Below, in pieces: positions 43,800 through 52,069 of a stretch of DNA of 64,000 nucleotides. Source of the stretch: Macrothele yani (Eukaryota > Arthropoda > Arachnida > Araneae > Macrothelidae); the NCBI GenBank assembly GCA_039090855.1, contig CM077027.1, positions 107,019,687 to 107,083,686 of the forward strand, read 5' to 3'. Positions within the stretch are counted from its first letter, which is position 1. Every line of letters begins with the position of its first letter. The notes under the pieces are model-generated. The model saw only the letters and a program-made list of their open reading frames with translations. It was not told where the DNA came from and ran no database searches. A program made the position numbers and the translations under genes.

Positions 43800-44280
43800 A
43801 TTTTTGCAAAACGCCCTTTCGGTGGAGGGTCTATGCTTCATTTTTTTTTATTTATTTGTACCTGGCCAGCCAGGTGGGCGTTAACTCTTTCGACCCTCCA
43901 CCGCACACACTCTCTACCATCAGATGTTATTCACGCACACGCTCTACCGTGAACCCAAACTCTGATTTCAAAGTTTAGGACAGGGAGCCATTCTACCGTA
44001 CCGAGATTCGAACCTGAGACCTTTTGCATGCATGCCTGACTCGCTACCAATCGGCCAACACAGGCCGATAAATTCTTGCTTGAAACATATATTTACAGCA
44101 AGAGAAACTTGGCGATGATCCAAAGTTGTTACGTAACGAAGAATTGCTTCTTTCCGAGGACACGTATCGCGCGCCGCGGAGAGTATTTTGGCAGCTGTTC
44201 AACTCTGGTTATGTAAACATTTTCGCTCGCAGCTTATCAGTAATGACTACATCTAAGCAAGAAAGAGATTTAATTGCTTG
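43800..44280 (-). repeat. SINE insertion inside the Polinton
   Basis: GC-richer than the surrounding viral sequence. The minus strand reads gttggccgattggtagcgag (A-box region) then ggttcgaatctcgg (B box) at about 43995-44066, and ends in aaataaataaaaaaaaa near 43840. Thus a host tRNA-derived SINE inserted after the Polinton. The words cggtggagggtc (43822) and gaccctccaccg (43899) form an inverted pair. The stretch 44070-44280 is also host-like; clear target duplications were not found. Confidence 0.75.
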
Positions 44281-44409
44281 TGCTACCATCTATATGTGAA
44301 AGAAAAACTGTATTTCAGTATTTAAAGATATAATTTCTTAGGTAGGAATTATTAACGATTTAAAATAAGATATACGTGAAAAAGTATTTAATAACATGAT
44401 ATCTAATAA

Positions 44410-45231
44410 ATGGCTTCATTAAAAGATGTATGTTATGAACAAATCAAAGATAATTACTGGTATGGTCTATTTGGAGATTTTAAAATTATAATAGATAAAA
44501 ATACTGGATACTTTAATGCTACAAAATTATGCAAACAAGGTGGTAAAAAATTTAAAAAATGGTTAGAGAATAAACAATCTCAAGAATTAATAAAATATTA
44601 TAAAAATTGTGGTGGCCCGAATTCGGGCCGCCATAAAAATGATCAAATGTATGAAATAAGAGAAGGAACAGGTAAGAATATTATTAATGGAACATATGTT
44701 AAGCAGGAATTAATTTTAAATATATCTTGTTGGGTTTCAAACGATTTTTATGATAAAGTTAACAAGATTGTTAAAGACTATTACATTAAAAAATTCAATG
44801 ATAAATACAAGAATGATAATGAAAAATTAAATAAGAAACTAAATAAGATAAAAAAGAAAATGGAAAAATTAAAACTTGAAAATGAAAAATATAAAGAAGT
44901 AGAAGAGGATATAACACCTAAAACTGCTAATTCTAAAAAGCTTCATATGTTTACTATCATACAGAAAAATAAAGAAAACTCTGATTATCCTTATTATGTA
45001 ATCAGATGTCAAAGAGATAAAATGAATAAAACTATTGGTAATTTAAAAATAAAGTATCCAGATTTAAATACAGTATATGAAATAAAATATAATCCTAATT
45101 CTATTAATTTATTTAACAGAGTTAAAGAAAATATATCATACATAGAAACTAAATTTAATCATCTTAATATTGTTAATGATCATACTATTGATAATTTAAA
45201 AGAGGCTATTAAAAGAATAACTAAGTTCTAA
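44410..45231 (+). CDS. KilA-N domain protein with DUF3627-like C-terminus
   Basis: 273 residues, intact. Residues 1-115 form a KilA-N DNA-binding domain (YWYGLFGDFKIIIDKNTGYF ... NATKLC ... FKKWLENK). A lysine-rich coiled coil follows (about 135-168). The C-terminal part (KLHMFTIIQKNKENSDYPYY, then VIRCQRDK) resembles DUF3627, the usual partner of KilA-N in insect large DNA viruses. Probably a DNA-binding regulator. The start is in ATATCTAATAAATGG; the sequence upstream of the next gene repeats this context. Confidence 0.85.
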   Translation: MASLKDVCYEQIKDNYWYGLFGDFKIIIDKNTGYFNATKLCKQGGKKFKKWLENKQSQELIKYYKNCGGPNSGRHKNDQMYEIREGTGKNIINGTYVKQELILNISCWVSNDFYDKVNKIVKDYYIKKFNDKYKNDNEKLNKKLNKIKKKMEKLKLENEKYKEVEEDITPKTANSKKLHMFTIIQKNKENSDYPYYVIRCQRDKMNKTIGNLKIKYPDLNTVYEIKYNPNSINLFNRVKENISYIETKFNHLNIVNDHTIDNLKEAIKRITKF

Positions 45232-45260
45232 AAAGTTTTTAATAAAATGATATCTAATAA

Positions 45261-45677
45261 ATGGATAATGATATTGAAGAAGCGAATTACTTTTCTTATT
45301 CATCTTCAGAAGAAGAACAAATTGAAATTCCTGAAAATTTTAAAAAAGTAATGAAACAAATAAAAAGAATGAAATATGATGAAGAGGAAGACTGTTATTA
45401 TATAGATTATAATAAATATTTAAAAAGTAGATATGTTAGTAGAATAAGATATTTTAATCAGTTTAAAAGAAAAAGTAACCTTAAATTTAATAAGGAAGCA
45501 GAAGATTTATTTTTAAAATTATTGGATTTTATGTACTATGAGAAAAATTTAAAATATGTATATTTTATTAAAAAAATTTGTGACTATTATAATATATCAA
45601 ATGATATTAAAATTAATATAAATCCAAAAAATGAAAAGATCTGGGAAGACTTTAAAGCAGCAAGCTTTTCAGCTTAA
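45261..45677 (+). CDS. Hypothetical protein with acidic N-terminus
   Basis: 138 residues. The first 25 are acidic and Ser-rich (YFSYSSSEEEQIEIPE); the rest is Lys/Tyr-rich and predicted helical. It starts in GATATCTAATAAATGG, preceded by an AT-rich TTTTTAATAAAATG box that is also found before the KilA-N gene. No family recognised. Located between two DNA-binding genes, it may be an early gene. Confidence 0.6.
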   Translation: MDNDIEEANYFSYSSSEEEQIEIPENFKKVMKQIKRMKYDEEEDCYYIDYNKYLKSRYVSRIRYFNQFKRKSNLKFNKEAEDLFLKLLDFMYYEKNLKYVYFIKKICDYYNISNDIKININPKNEKIWEDFKAASFSA

Positions 45678-45710
45678 AGCAAAGTATTTATAAAATTTGT
45701 TTCCTAATAA

Positions 45711-45941
45711 ATGGAGAACAAAACATGCAAAAGTTGTAAACAAACAAAACCTATTGATGAATTTTATGTTCTACATCGTTATGGTAAAGTTGATAGACAG
45801 CATTTTTGCAAATCTTGTCAGTGTATAATTTTGAATAGAAAAATAAATTGTGATTGTGGTAAACAATATACTTATACTCATAAACAAAGACATTTAAGAA
45901 GTGAATTGCACAAACGTCGTTTAGCTTTTATCACTTTTTGA
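45711..45941 (+). CDS. Small zinc-finger protein
   Basis: 76 residues with CKSCKQTKPIDEFY ... FCKSCQ (treble-clef-like Cys pairs as in the finger preceding HNH nucleases), then CDCGKQYTYTHKQRHLRSEL with H, a CxC-H-H arrangement. It has no HNH catalytic residues. It starts in TTCCTAATAAATGG. Probably binds nucleic acid. The gap to PolB is 36 bp. Confidence 0.7.
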   Translation: MENKTCKSCKQTKPIDEFYVLHRYGKVDRQHFCKSCQCIILNRKINCDCGKQYTYTHKQRHLRSELHKRRLAFITF

Positions 45942-45977
45942 TTTCGAAAATCCCTTTATAAATTTACTCCCTAATAA

Positions 45978-48900
45978 ATGGATAAAGCTTTGAAGCCTGT
46001 TATTGTGCATCTTAAAAGTGCTCTGAATGCTATTAGTGTTCAGAAACTTAGAAATGCTTTAAAAAGATTAAATATCAAAAAACGAAATGTAAAAAAAGAT
46101 GATTTAATTAAATCGTTGATAAAATATATTAGAAATACAGGTGATTATAAGTCTGTTTTAGTAGATATCCTTGGATTAGATACATCAGAATATTTAGATA
46201 GAAAAAGAAAAATATTTATTAATCATCCAGAGAGAAGAAATAGAATTAAAAAATTATTTGATTCTTTTAACTTAAAATTCAAAGATAACAAACTGAAACC
46301 AAGAAAAGAAAAGAAAATTAAAACAGATGTAAATCTTGAAAAATTATTTAAACCTGATTATGAAATTATTGAAACAAAAGGAAAATATATTAAAAAATAT
46401 ATGGTACATAGAAAGAATTATAGAGTAGCTGGAGTAAACATTAAACCTGAACAATATTTCAATATTTTACAACATATATTTAGAAAAGCAATTGGTAAAA
46501 TTCAAGGTAAAGTAGATATAATTGTATATAATCCTAAACTGAATAAACCATTTCATGATAAAATGATGTATACTAAGGATGCCTATGAGCTATATATTTA
46601 TAAATTATCTGATCAAATTGAATATAAGGAATTAGAAATAACTGATTGTATATTTGATTTTAATGTAATTGAATTACCTTCAGGAGGTAAACATATAAAG
46701 ATAATTAATGATGAAACAATAGAAAATAAAAGAAGTATCTGTCAGATAAAAAATGATGATAACATATGTTTAGCTAGATCAATTGTAACTGCTCTATCTA
46801 TTCAAAATCCTAAGCTATTATGTGATAAATTGAATCATAATGAATTATCAAAAAATGATATTAGATACATCAAAATGGGTAGAGTTTTACAAAAATCATT
46901 AGCTGTAAAATTACATGAACTATGCAATATTCCATTAGAAATATGTTGCTTAGAAGAGGTTAAAATATTTGAAGAATTCTTAGATATTCAGATAAATATA
47001 TTTTGCAGAGAGAATTTTAATGAACGTATATATAGTGGTAAATATAAATCTACATGTATTTACATATTGAAAAATAGAAATCATTTCGATGTAATTACTT
47101 CTGTTAAAGGATTTTTAGGAAAAGAGAATTACTGTGATTATTGTCAAATAAGCTATAAAAGATCAGATCAACACAGATGTCCTCTCAAATGTGATAGATG
47201 TTTTAAAACAGATAGTAACTGTAATGGTGAAGAGATATTTTGTAAAAAATGTAATCGATTATTTAAAGGTGAGGAGTGTTTTGATAACCACAAAAGAAAA
47301 AATAAGAAAGGTGTTAGTGTATGTAAATGTCTATGGAAATGTTTAAAATGTAAAAGAATTATTAATCGATATGAGAGAAAACCCAAAGAGCATGTATGTG
47401 GTGAAAAGAGATGTAAAAATTGTTGGAAATATGTATTACATGATCATAAATGCTATATGAAACGTAAAGATGCTAAAGGTGGTAAATGTGAAAATGATTG
47501 TCCTAAGTTAACAAGAAATCGAAAAGATTGGTGTGAAAAATGTAGATATGAATATACTGAGAAATATATATTCTTTGATGTTGAAACTAAACAAGAAACA
47601 GGAACTCATGAAGTTAATCTAGTTGTATGTCAAATGTATGATGGTAGTGAAAAGATATTTGAAAATGAAAATGATTTTTGTAATTGGTTATTTCAACAAA
47701 AACATTTTGGATATACTGTACTAGCTCATTATGGTAAAGGCTTTGATTTTCAATTCTTAGCTAAATACTGTTTTAAAAACAAAATAGAAGTGTTTACTAT
47801 ATATAATGGAAATAAACTCAATTATATGCAGGCATCTGGATATAATATAAGATTCATAGATTCAATCAATTTTACTATGATTCCATTAAGAGATTTTCCA
47901 AAAACATTTGGGTTAGAAGAGATGGCAAAAGGTTATTTTCCTCATTATTTTAATAAAGAATGTAATCAAAATTATATAGGTAAATACCCTGAAAAACATT
48001 ACTATGGATGTGATTCTATGAAATCTGAAGAGAGAAATGAATTCTTAAAATGGTATGAAACTGTTAAAAACGATACGTTTGATTTTCAAAAAGAATTTGT
48101 TAAATACTGTAGATCAGATGTAGATATTTTAAGAAGAGGATGTTTAGAATTGAGAAGATTATTCTTAGAAATCGCAAATATCGATCCATTTAAATATGTA
48201 ACTCTAGCAGGTGTATGCATGAGTATTTATAGAGATAAATTCTTAAAAAAAGGTACAATTGCCATAGATGATGATACAATTCAAAAAGACAAATATAGTA
48301 AAAAATCAATTGCTTGGTTAGATTATCTGTCTAAAAAGAATAATATCAATATTCAACATGCATTAAATGGTGGAGAGAAAAAATTAAAATTAGGTAAGAA
48401 AATTTATAAAGTAGATGGATTTTATGAAAACACAGTGTTTCAATTTCATGGATGTCACTGGCATGGATGTAATAGATGTTATAGAGAATCAACTATAAAT
48501 GAACAGAATCAGATATGTATGAAAGACTTATATAAAAGAACTAAGAGGATTCAAAAGAAGATTTTAAAAGCTGGATATGAATTAATTGTTATATGGGAAT
48601 GTGATTTTAATAATAATAAAGAAATTAAAAAATATATAAAAAATGAATGGAATAGAGATTTCGTGGAACCTTTAAATCCTAGAGATGCATTTTATGGGGG
48701 TAGGTGTGAGCCTACTAAATTGAAATATGAATTTAAAAATAATGAAAAAGGTAGATATATTGATGTATGTTCACTGTATCCAACTGTAAATTACTTTGAT
48801 AATTATCCAATTGGTCATCCTGTTAAGATATTTAATCCTGAAAAATTTGATAAAGAATGGTATGGTTTCATCAAATGTAAGGTCTTACCACCTAGAAATT

Positions 48901-50051
48901 TATATCATCCAGTGTTGCCAATTAAAGATGAAAAATTGATGTTTGCTCTTTGTAAATCATGTTCTAAAACTATCAAATGTAATCACTTTAAAACTGTTGT
49001 AGATAAAAAGAAATGTAAAGAATGCTTTGAAATTAGAAATAAGGAGTGTAATCATAAAAGAGACGAAAGATGTTTCACTAGTACATGGACTACTGATGAA
49101 ATGAATTTAGCAATTAAAAAAAGATATAAAATTTTAAGAATATATGAGGTTTGGAATTTTGAAAATAAAACTGATGAACTATTTAGAGATTACGTTAAAA
49201 TGTTTTTAAAAATCAAATTAGAAACAGATGATAAATGGTCTGAAAACTTTAAAAGTGAAAAAGAATATAAGAAGACAGTTTACAAGAAATTAGATATAAA
49301 ATTAGAAAAAATAGAAAAAAATCCAGGAATGAGATTTATAAGTAAGATATGTTTGAACTCATTATGGGGTAAGTTTGGACAGAGAAAAAATATGAAACAG
49401 ACTAAATACGTAATGGATTTAGATGAATTTTATAAAATTATATTAGATGATAATCTCAAAGAATTAAATATGATATTTATGAATGATGACTGTGTAGAAA
49501 TGACTTATAAAATGAAAGATGAATATGTTAAAAATAACTTCAATACTAACGTTTATATAGCAGCTTTCACCACTAGTTCTGCTAGAATTAGATTATATAA
49601 AATGCTTGATAAATTACGTGAAAAAGTGATTTATAAAGACACAGATAGTGTTGTGTATATAGATGATGGAACTAATAAAATCAAAACAGGATGCATGTTA
49701 GGAGAATGGACAGATGAATTGGGAGAGGACAAATATATGAAATCCTGGATAGCTGGTGCACCAAAAGACTATGGATACATACTAAATGATGGAACTGTAA
49801 AAGGTAAAGTTAAAGGATTTAAAATGAGCTATGAGAATGAAAATATTTTGAATTTCAATGATAGAATGAAAGTAATAACAGGTGAAACAGATTACTTAGA
49901 AATATCAAATAATCAGTTTAAGATACAAAAAGATAGAAATATAGCTGTAGATACACTGAACAAGAAATACATGTTTGGATTTGATAAAAGAAGAATTCTA
50001 GATGATTTGAATACTGTACCTTTTGGATATGTATTTAAAAAAAGTGAGTAA
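45978..50051 (+). CDS. polB: Protein-primed family B DNA polymerase
   Basis: 1,357 residues, intact; replicates the linear element from protein-primed ends. An SAP-like segment lies at 13-50. An OTU-like region has DDNICLARS (Cys264) and NHFDVI (His369). Cys-rich fingers span 386-492. Exo I is FFDVET (Asp534, Glu536). Exo II is AHYGKGFD (583-590), with Tyr where Asn is usual. Exo III is YCRSD (710-714). A Vsr/endonuclease-like insert lies at 811-880 (FQFHGCHWHGC ... VIWEC). Polymerase motif A is DVCSLYP (929-935), motif B KICLNSLWG (1123-1131), motif C DTDS (1221-1224). The start is in CCCTAATAAATGG. Confidence 0.95.
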   Translation: MDKALKPVIVHLKSALNAISVQKLRNALKRLNIKKRNVKKDDLIKSLIKYIRNTGDYKSVLVDILGLDTSEYLDRKRKIFINHPERRNRIKKLFDSFNLKFKDNKLKPRKEKKIKTDVNLEKLFKPDYEIIETKGKYIKKYMVHRKNYRVAGVNIKPEQYFNILQHIFRKAIGKIQGKVDIIVYNPKLNKPFHDKMMYTKDAYELYIYKLSDQIEYKELEITDCIFDFNVIELPSGGKHIKIINDETIENKRSICQIKNDDNICLARSIVTALSIQNPKLLCDKLNHNELSKNDIRYIKMGRVLQKSLAVKLHELCNIPLEICCLEEVKIFEEFLDIQINIFCRENFNERIYSGKYKSTCIYILKNRNHFDVITSVKGFLGKENYCDYCQISYKRSDQHRCPLKCDRCFKTDSNCNGEEIFCKKCNRLFKGEECFDNHKRKNKKGVSVCKCLWKCLKCKRIINRYERKPKEHVCGEKRCKNCWKYVLHDHKCYMKRKDAKGGKCENDCPKLTRNRKDWCEKCRYEYTEKYIFFDVETKQETGTHEVNLVVCQMYDGSEKIFENENDFCNWLFQQKHFGYTVLAHYGKGFDFQFLAKYCFKNKIEVFTIYNGNKLNYMQASGYNIRFIDSINFTMIPLRDFPKTFGLEEMAKGYFPHYFNKECNQNYIGKYPEKHYYGCDSMKSEERNEFLKWYETVKNDTFDFQKEFVKYCRSDVDILRRGCLELRRLFLEIANIDPFKYVTLAGVCMSIYRDKFLKKGTIAIDDDTIQKDKYSKKSIAWLDYLSKKNNINIQHALNGGEKKLKLGKKIYKVDGFYENTVFQFHGCHWHGCNRCYRESTINEQNQICMKDLYKRTKRIQKKILKAGYELIVIWECDFNNNKEIKKYIKNEWNRDFVEPLNPRDAFYGGRCEPTKLKYEFKNNEKGRYIDVCSLYPTVNYFDNYPIGHPVKIFNPEKFDKEWYGFIKCKVLPPRNLYHPVLPIKDEKLMFALCKSCSKTIKCNHFKTVVDKKKCKECFEIRNKECNHKRDERCFTSTWTTDEMNLAIKKRYKILRIYEVWNFENKTDELFRDYVKMFLKIKLETDDKWSENFKSEKEYKKTVYKKLDIKLEKIEKNPGMRFISKICLNSLWGKFGQRKNMKQTKYVMDLDEFYKIILDDNLKELNMIFMNDDCVEMTYKMKDEYVKNNFNTNVYIAAFTTSSARIRLYKMLDKLREKVIYKDTDSVVYIDDGTNKIKTGCMLGEWTDELGEDKYMKSWIAGAPKDYGYILNDGTVKGKVKGFKMSYENENILNFNDRMKVITGETDYLEISNNQFKIQKDRNIAVDTLNKKYMFGFDKRRILDDLNTVPFGYVFKKSE

Positions 50052-50060
50052 ATATAAACA

Positions 50061-50507
50061 ATGAATGATATAATTGTGATTATAAATATTCAAGGATTTG
50101 TACTCCCAAATCGTAAGATAGCAAGAGAGATAAGTTGGGTACACTCAAAACTGAATATTGGTGAAACAATATCAGTGTTCACACCTGACTGCAAATTAGA
50201 TGAACAAGAATTGAATATCGTACGTAAGTGTGTTTTAGATGTGCATGGACTGAGATTTAAAAGATATCCAAATAGCAAAGAACTATGGATTAATAATTGT
50301 GAGGTAAAGAACTATATTAAAAACCTGTACCATATTTATGGTGGTACATTTGCATATAAAGGAGGAGTAATGGAAAAAGAGATGCTTGAAGATATTCCAT
50401 CTGTTGATTTAGATATACCTAAATGTCCAAGAGTTTTAGGCCCCGGATGCTCTATGTATAGATGTATGCATTATAAGAATTATATTTCAAAAAATGAAAA
50501 CTTATAA
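50061..50507 (+). CDS. Conserved-type hypothetical protein, possibly exonuclease-fold
   Basis: 148 residues beginning MNDIIVIINIQGFVLPNRKI. The hydrophobic strand followed by IQGF and a later REIS-W-H region resemble an IDIQGF-type family of unknown function that I associate with mobile elements; a DnaQ-like fold is possible but the usual DxE is not evident. Four cysteines near the C-terminus (CPRVLGPGCSMYRC). It lies 9 bp after the PolB stop and is one of the few genes without the TAAATG start motif, so it may be translated from the PolB transcript. Confidence 0.55.
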   Translation: MNDIIVIINIQGFVLPNRKIAREISWVHSKLNIGETISVFTPDCKLDEQELNIVRKCVLDVHGLRFKRYPNSKELWINNCEVKNYIKNLYHIYGGTFAYKGGVMEKEMLEDIPSVDLDIPKCPRVLGPGCSMYRCMHYKNYISKNENL

Positions 50508-50687
50508 ATGGATTTAATGGGTGACCTTAGAGCTCTATACTGTTCTTCAGATAAAAAATATAGTAACGAAATATCTCAATTCGCTCATTTTTGTGATGAC
50601 TTGATTCATATGTATAGAGATAATTACAAGTTTTCAGATATTCTAACTATAGTTTATAAATATTTAAAAGATAAAAAGAATAATTGA
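50508..50687 (+). CDS. Small hypothetical protein
   Basis: 59 residues (MDLMGDLRALYCSSDKKYSN...), starting in CTTATAAATGG right at the stop of the previous gene. A second open frame of about 30 codons (KNEEIKNKGLEILNEF) follows to about 50800 and could be its continuation after a one-base frame break near 50675, like the other breaks in this element. Function unknown. Confidence 0.5.
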   Translation: MDLMGDLRALYCSSDKKYSNEISQFAHFCDDLIHMYRDNYKFSDILTIVYKYLKDKKNN

Positions 50688-50814
50688 TAAAAAAGAAAAA
50701 AACGAGGAAATTAAAAACAAAGGATTAGAAATTTTAAATGAGTTTGTAAGTTATTGTAATTTACAGTTCTCATCACATGTATTCAAAAACCTTTAAAAAA
50801 ATAAAATCTTATAA

Positions 50815-51101
50815 ATGGATGAGTTCAATAGCATCAGATTATTTACAGAAACACAGAAATTAAAAGATCTGAATCCTGGAGATTATAAATTGATGTCACT
50901 GAAAAAATCCAAACGAAATTCGGAGATGCAACTATTGCAAAAATAGAAGTCAATGATGAAGAAAAAGAATATTATCTTAGAAAATGTCACGGAAAACTAT
51001 CTGACAGTGCAATTAAAAAAATTAATAAAGGTAATTATATATTCAGATTCAGAGGTAAAATTGATGATCTATATTATGATTATGAATTAGTAAAAACTTA
51101 A
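50815..51101 (+). pseudogene. Small hypothetical protein, frameshifted
   Basis: Starts in CTTATAAATGG with MDEFNSIRLFTETQKLKDLN. The frame is lost near 50888, and the continuing frame (KIQTKFGDATIAKIEVND ... YYDYELVKT) is open to the stop at 51101. The intact protein would be about 95 residues, probably beta-rich. Function unknown; one of several right-end accessory genes. Confidence 0.5.
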
Positions 51102-51120
51102 CAAAACGAATTCTATTAAA

Positions 51121-51288
51121 ATGAAAGTTCACTTCGATCCTAATGTCATATATGTAGGAAATGAAAAGGTATATGGGAAACATATGCAGTTGATCGAGAG
51201 AGGTTCAAAAGAAGAATTACCGAAACAGAAAATAAAATTATCTTTAAAGAGAAATGAAGTACTACATAACAAAACCTTATATTATTGA
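51121..51288 (+). CDS. Small basic hypothetical protein
   Basis: 55 residues (MKVHFDPNVIYVGNEKVYGK...). It lacks the TAAATG context and is close to the right inverted repeat. Support is only the open frame and gene density. Confidence 0.35.
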   Translation: MKVHFDPNVIYVGNEKVYGKHMQLIERGSKEELPKQKIKLSLKRNEVLHNKTLYY

Positions 51289-51337
51289 ATTCGTTTAAAT
51301 CTTTGTAATATTTTTAATTAAATCTTGAATTTGTTTA

Positions 51338-51785
51338 ATCTTCCTAAATTTTTAATCTTCCTATAAGGGGTATCCATTTTGGGTACCCCTTTTTTTAATG
51401 CATTTTTAAAAAGGACTTTGCAAAGTAGTTTGTTTTACAACTTTTCTATTGATCACTAAATCCATCATTTCATCACTTTCAAAGCTATTCAAAGCTCAAA
51501 ATGATTGCAATTGTTCAAAAAAGTCGTCAAATATCATCAAAAATGCGTGTTTTTATGATGTCTGTTTTTATGAAAAAACAGAGTAAAAACTTCAATTTTC
51601 AAAAATCTGATGTTTTTGACTATTTTATGCCCAAAAATCAATGCTTTTTAATGAAAATAAGGTGTTTTTGATCATAAAAAGCCTTAAAATGTTCGTGATT
51701 ATTGAGGTCTGAAAAATCAAAAAATGCCTGATTTTGAGGTTTTTATGCGAATTGGGTGTGTGCCATAGTACCCCCATATACTACT
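51338..51785 (-). repeat. Right terminal inverted repeat of the Polinton (448 bp)
   Basis: Partner of 35616-36049. It ends in ATATACTACT and carries an 8-bp duplication (atgaa-type) and a 7-bp indel relative to the left copy. The same inner hairpin is present at about 51365-51389. Confidence 0.95.
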
Positions 51786-51791
51786 ATCGTC
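51786..51791. repeat. Right 6-bp target-site duplication of the Polinton
   Basis: Sequence atcgtc, identical to 35610-35615. Confidence 0.95.
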
Positions 51792-51940
51792 GACTCCGGA
51801 GACCCATGTATAACAGGGTTCCCTCTACTGTTATCGGGGACACTCACCTGGGTGCCTCAACGTTCATTTGAATGGTCAATTGCTACACTGGTTAGCGTCG
51901 ATTGCCTTTTACTAGTCGATGGAGGCGACGTTCTCTTCTA
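51786..51940 (-). pseudogene. Tc1-like transposase, N-terminal half (split by the Polinton)
   Basis: On the minus strand the sequence reads ERRLHRLVKGNRR, then after a shift and stops VSPITVEGTLLYMGLRSRR, the linker between the helix-turn-helix and catalytic domains. The last codons run directly into the Polinton target duplication and continue in frame with 35609 downward. Sequence beyond 51940 no longer resembles the transposase. Confidence 0.8.
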
Positions 51941-52069
51941 AGGTCCATGGCCTTTAGGGCTACACAGTTGTGACGTCGAGAGATACTCGGTGTGCAAGCG
52001 GTCCGTTCTTGGCCAAACAACCCAGGAAGTCTGCTGCTTCTGAGCAGACTTTGTGTTGGTGTCCTAAGG

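Larger units (their letters stand above)
35616..51785. mobile_element. Complete Polinton/Maverick (adintovirus-like) element
   Basis: A 16,170-bp element with ends starting 5'-AGTAGTATATGGGG, long terminal inverted repeats and a 6-bp target duplication. It encodes the diagnostic set: protein-primed PolB, DDE integrase with chromodomain, A32-like packaging ATPase, adenain-type protease, double-jelly-roll major capsid protein and penton. It also has a fibre-like protein, phospholipase A2 and KilA-N genes. Base composition is much more AT-rich than the flanks. Several genes carry single-base frame breaks, so autonomous activity of this copy is doubtful. Confidence 0.97.

Noticed and set aside
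47168..47386. Minus-strand frame inside PolB
   Set aside because: Antisense shadow of the Cys-finger region with no supporting start motif or domain.
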